Source: Trachipleistophora hominis (lineage: Eukaryota; Microsporidia; Pleistophoridae). Taken from it: 64,000 bases of DNA. Both the position numbers and the translations under genes were made by a program. The notes below the pieces were generated by a model. That model worked only from the letters and a program-made list of their open reading frames with translations. It was not told where the DNA came from and did no database searches. Below are positions 61,357-64,000 of this stretch, in pieces. The first letter of the stretch is position 1, and every line of letters starts with the position of its first letter. The stretch is taken from assembly GCA_000316135.1 (NCBI GenBank), contig JH993806.1, positions 17,664 through 81,663 on the forward strand. The letters run 5' to 3'.

Positions 61357-61920
61357 AGTATTATGCTTTTTTCTTCTGCTTAAATACACTGGAGTTGATA
61401 TGTAACACAAAATGTTTCATTGTATAGTGAATTCTGTGATGTAGTAAATTTGACTTACAGGTTCTGACAAGAAAACACGATGCGTGAAAACGATTCATCC
61501 ATTTCATATTTGATCACTTATAAAACTTATTGTGTGATTTGCATGACTGATAATAACATCGAGTGTTTTGACTTTTAAACCGATTTATCATGCGAGTACA
61601 CGTTATACATGTCTAATTATAAATTTGGACCGCTAAAAGTACTGTGATTGGATAATATGTTTTATTCCTCGTCTGAAACGCGCTTATACGCTGTTTTATC
61701 ACTTGTTTTCCATTTTGTACTTTTCTATGGAACTACGTAATAAATTTTTCTGTATTAAATCACTCTTTCGAGTAGTAAAGTGAACATGAAACCGTGAAAT
61801 TATCTATATAACTCACATAAATATAAGCTTTCATCAGCCTCTTATGCCTGAATCCTATAAATACTAATTTGCTTACACAAAATTCAACAAATAATACCAT
61901 AAGCGTCGCGTGTTTCTATT

Positions 61921-62004
61921 AAGTTCGTTTAATTTAATTAGAAATCAAACAAACTCCTGGTCCGCTGAGTACCCACCGTGGTCTAGAGGGTCCTTGGTAC
62001 ATAG
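61921..62004 (-). repeat. Family A element, diverged copy
   Basis: Minus strand: ATGTACCAAGGACCCTCTAG, then TACTCAGCGGACCAGGAG, TTTGTTTGATTTCTAATTAA and AATTAAACGAACTT. Confidence 0.6.
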
Positions 62005-62099
62005 CAAAAAGATTTGATTTATATTAAAATCTATCTTATAACGTAGTATTAGTCAAAATAACAATAATATTGTCGTAATACTGACTTTCTATGATTTTT

Positions 62100-62182
62100 T
62101 TAGCAAAAAACATTTTTATTTATTTTCACCATCTTGCAAAACACACAAGCACTCTTCTGGTTCGCTACTTCTCATTCCTGGT
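62100..62182 (-). repeat. Family A element, diverged copy
   Basis: Minus strand: AGCGAACCAGAAGAGTGCTT, GTGTGTTTTGCAAGATGGTG, AAAATAAATAAAAATG, then TTTTTTGCTAAAAAAA. Only about 100 bases from the neighbouring copy in the same orientation. Confidence 0.6.
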
Positions 62183-63531
62183 TAAAAAGTTTTATTGATT
62201 CGGTGTTAATACTAGAAATTAAATGTAATTCTACTTTTATGACATTATTACTAAACATATTTCAGAGAAAATGCTTAAAACACAAATAGTATGTATTGAA
62301 GCTAATGAGATGAAAACGTAAGTAATGGAATATTATATTACTGTTTGTTTTAATAGCACGTGAATTTTCAGATTACGTGGAAACAAATCGTTTGGTTTAC
62401 AATTTTTTGTATCAGATATTGGACTCCATGCAAATCAGCATTAGAACTCTGATTAGTGTGCGGCGACAAAAAAACTCACACTTTTTATTCATATAACATA
62501 CTATTTGATGAGTAAATAGTTGTAGTAGAACTAACAATTAAGTGAGATTACGTAGATCGTCAATTTGATCTCGTACTCATCACCTCTAGAAACAGTCTAA
62601 CTCTTGTTTACTTGAATAACGAATGGTTTATCATATCAGTTGAAACAAATGTCATGGTTCTATACATAATATGTTATTCGTTATATCATGTGGTGAAAAT
62701 ATTTAATGCTTGTTAGTTGATAGCGCTAACATATCGTATGTTGCGAACGAACTATTTAGTGCATCTTAAGGATAAAAAAGCGAATTAGTATGAAGGAAAG
62801 GCTCGGATTTTGTGGTCAAAATACCAAAATATTGCAATTTAATTTCCCATATCGGGATTTAACATACTTTGCGTGAACTGAGATTCCATACAGTCACCAT
62901 ACATCTGTAGTTCTACAAGCAATTTTAATTGGTTTTCTAGTTCACTTTTAGCATTTAAACACACTGTATGTATAATAGGTCTAAATTTTTATATTCAAAG
63001 GTATTCTTTGGGAAACAAAATAACCACCATATCTTGATGATCATGTATATACGATGAAACCTGCATACATAAGATCTGTATTATGAACAATTTTTTGGCA
63101 AACATCCTCAGAAATATACATTGCTTCGCTCACCAATTACTTTATCGCTGGTGATGGTAAAGGAAATGTACCATGAAAGTTCTCCTTTTTGTATTTTTTA
63201 ATTTTATTGCATTTGTGAAAAACCGTTCTATCCATCGATTAGTACACTTTTTCAAAGTGTTTTATAGGCCATTCTTAGAGATCTGTTTATAGGATAACTA
63301 TCAAGATTCAAACACGTGGCATAATTGTATTTTCAATCCAGTATTTCAGCCAATTAGCATTCTTTGGCATCTTGAACACCATAAAGCATTTTAGTAGTAT
63401 GTTTTCATTGAAGTAATCCTGTAAACATATAATGGCTACATAGTTTGTTTTTCAACGAATAATAATCATTGCTTTCAATTGGTTACATCAAGTCGCAAAA
63501 ATAGTAATAGTGTTGTACTGTTCCCCTTTAT

Positions 63532-63681
63532 ATGATAAGCATCTACTATACTTACATGCTGCTTAATAGTGGCGTAATTTATAGCTCAAGTGTCGCATTC
63601 ATGGCCATATTTCCGATGTTTAGTATTCGCGACTTACTGGCCAAGTACCTTCTCGGATTGATGAAAATTAGAATAAAATGA
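63532..63681 (+). CDS. very short hydrophobic frame, doubtful
   Basis: 49 residues (MISIYYTYMLLNSGVIYSSS, then VAFMAIFPMFSIRDLLAKYL, GLMKIRIK). The local GC content is somewhat higher than the spacer, and the hydrophobic centre plus basic end would fit a small membrane protein, but there is no clear promoter motif and no family. It may be chance. Confidence 0.22.
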   Translation: MISIYYTYMLLNSGVIYSSSVAFMAIFPMFSIRDLLAKYLLGLMKIRIK

Positions 63682-64000
63682 ATGTTAGGTGTTAAATACA
63701 CACAGAGCTATGACTAAAAAGATAATAATTAAAATAAAAACATGTAAAAAGTATTAAATACATATAATTATGATAAAATATATTTTATGTGCTGATTTAT
63801 AAAATTAAATTGAAATGTGGATACTTTGAAAATGCACTTGGAATTCTTGATACAATTTAATACCATATATAGGTTTATAAAACATAACCTAAACAAATTT
63901 CAAATTTAGCTTCTTTTTGATTTTCTAGATACTCTAAAACGTTTATTTGTATACATTTCCAGTAACACCTCTAAAGGACTAAACATGGCATACAATATAA

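Larger units (their letters stand above)
61357..64000. other. Spacer to the right edge
   Basis: AT-rich with family A copies at 61921-62004 and 62100-62182 and one weak short frame at 63532-63681. No other feature recognised. Confidence 0.5.

Noticed and set aside
1..64000. CRISPR arrays, bacterial operons or prophage
   Set aside because: Genes are clearly eukaryotic and no regularly spaced repeat-spacer pattern exists.

Overview
The window reads as a piece of a microsporidian (fungal-related, intracellular parasite) nuclear genome. The evidence is eukaryotic house-keeping genes that are intron-poor and shortened (eS1/RPS1, DPH1, phosphomannomutase, a Nup35-type nucleoporin, a Ypi1/Inhibitor-3 protein, PTH2, a cyclin), very AT-rich spacers, and start codons preceded by a C-rich ACCC-type motif and an AAATTT/TATA-like element, the promoter style known from microsporidia. 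The large spacers, transposon relics and repeats point to one of the larger, repeat-bearing microsporidian genomes (for example the Trachipleistophora/Vavraia group). That placement is inference; no species call is possible from sequence alone.

Layout. Bases 1-3.8 kb hold the 3' end of a Helitron-type Pif1 helicase, a repeat block and one membrane/secreted protein gene. Bases 3.8-15.1 kb are the gene-rich part: PMM/SEC53, Nup35-like, Ypi1-like, Fyv7-like, a gutted thioredoxin reductase, a 52-aa gene, eS1, a small membrane protein, an Hsp20-like/Cys-rich protein and DPH1. Here the spacers, 3' ends and several coding regions are full of tandem minisatellites, many of them in frame. Bases 15-64 kb are gene-poor. 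Isolated genes, mostly with signal peptides (secreted or membrane proteins, candidate host-interaction or spore-coat factors), sit in AT-rich spacers up to about 5.6 kb long. A few conserved genes are interspersed: PTH2, a cyclin, a beta-propeller-like protein, a chromo/chromoshadow protein and an Erv2-type sulfhydryl oxidase.

The spacers carry at least fifteen copies or fragments of one ~110-bp dispersed element (family A: two small hairpins, an AT-rich body and a 3' A-run). They also carry three copies of a ~360-400 bp element (family B, possibly the 3' end of the Helitron), a dead Tc1/mariner-like transposase and a possible Merlin-like relic. Most likely to be new: the Erv2-type oxidase fused to about eleven 27-residue helical repeats, the family A element with compensatory changes in its hairpin, the thioredoxin reductase without an NADPH/CxxC domain, a heptad-cysteine tail on an Hsp20-like protein, and an apparent split between ACCC-type (house-keeping) and TATA-type (secreted) promoters. 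Start codons were moved to ATG where the longest frame began at TTG or GTG. No tRNA or rRNA gene and no CRISPR array was seen.
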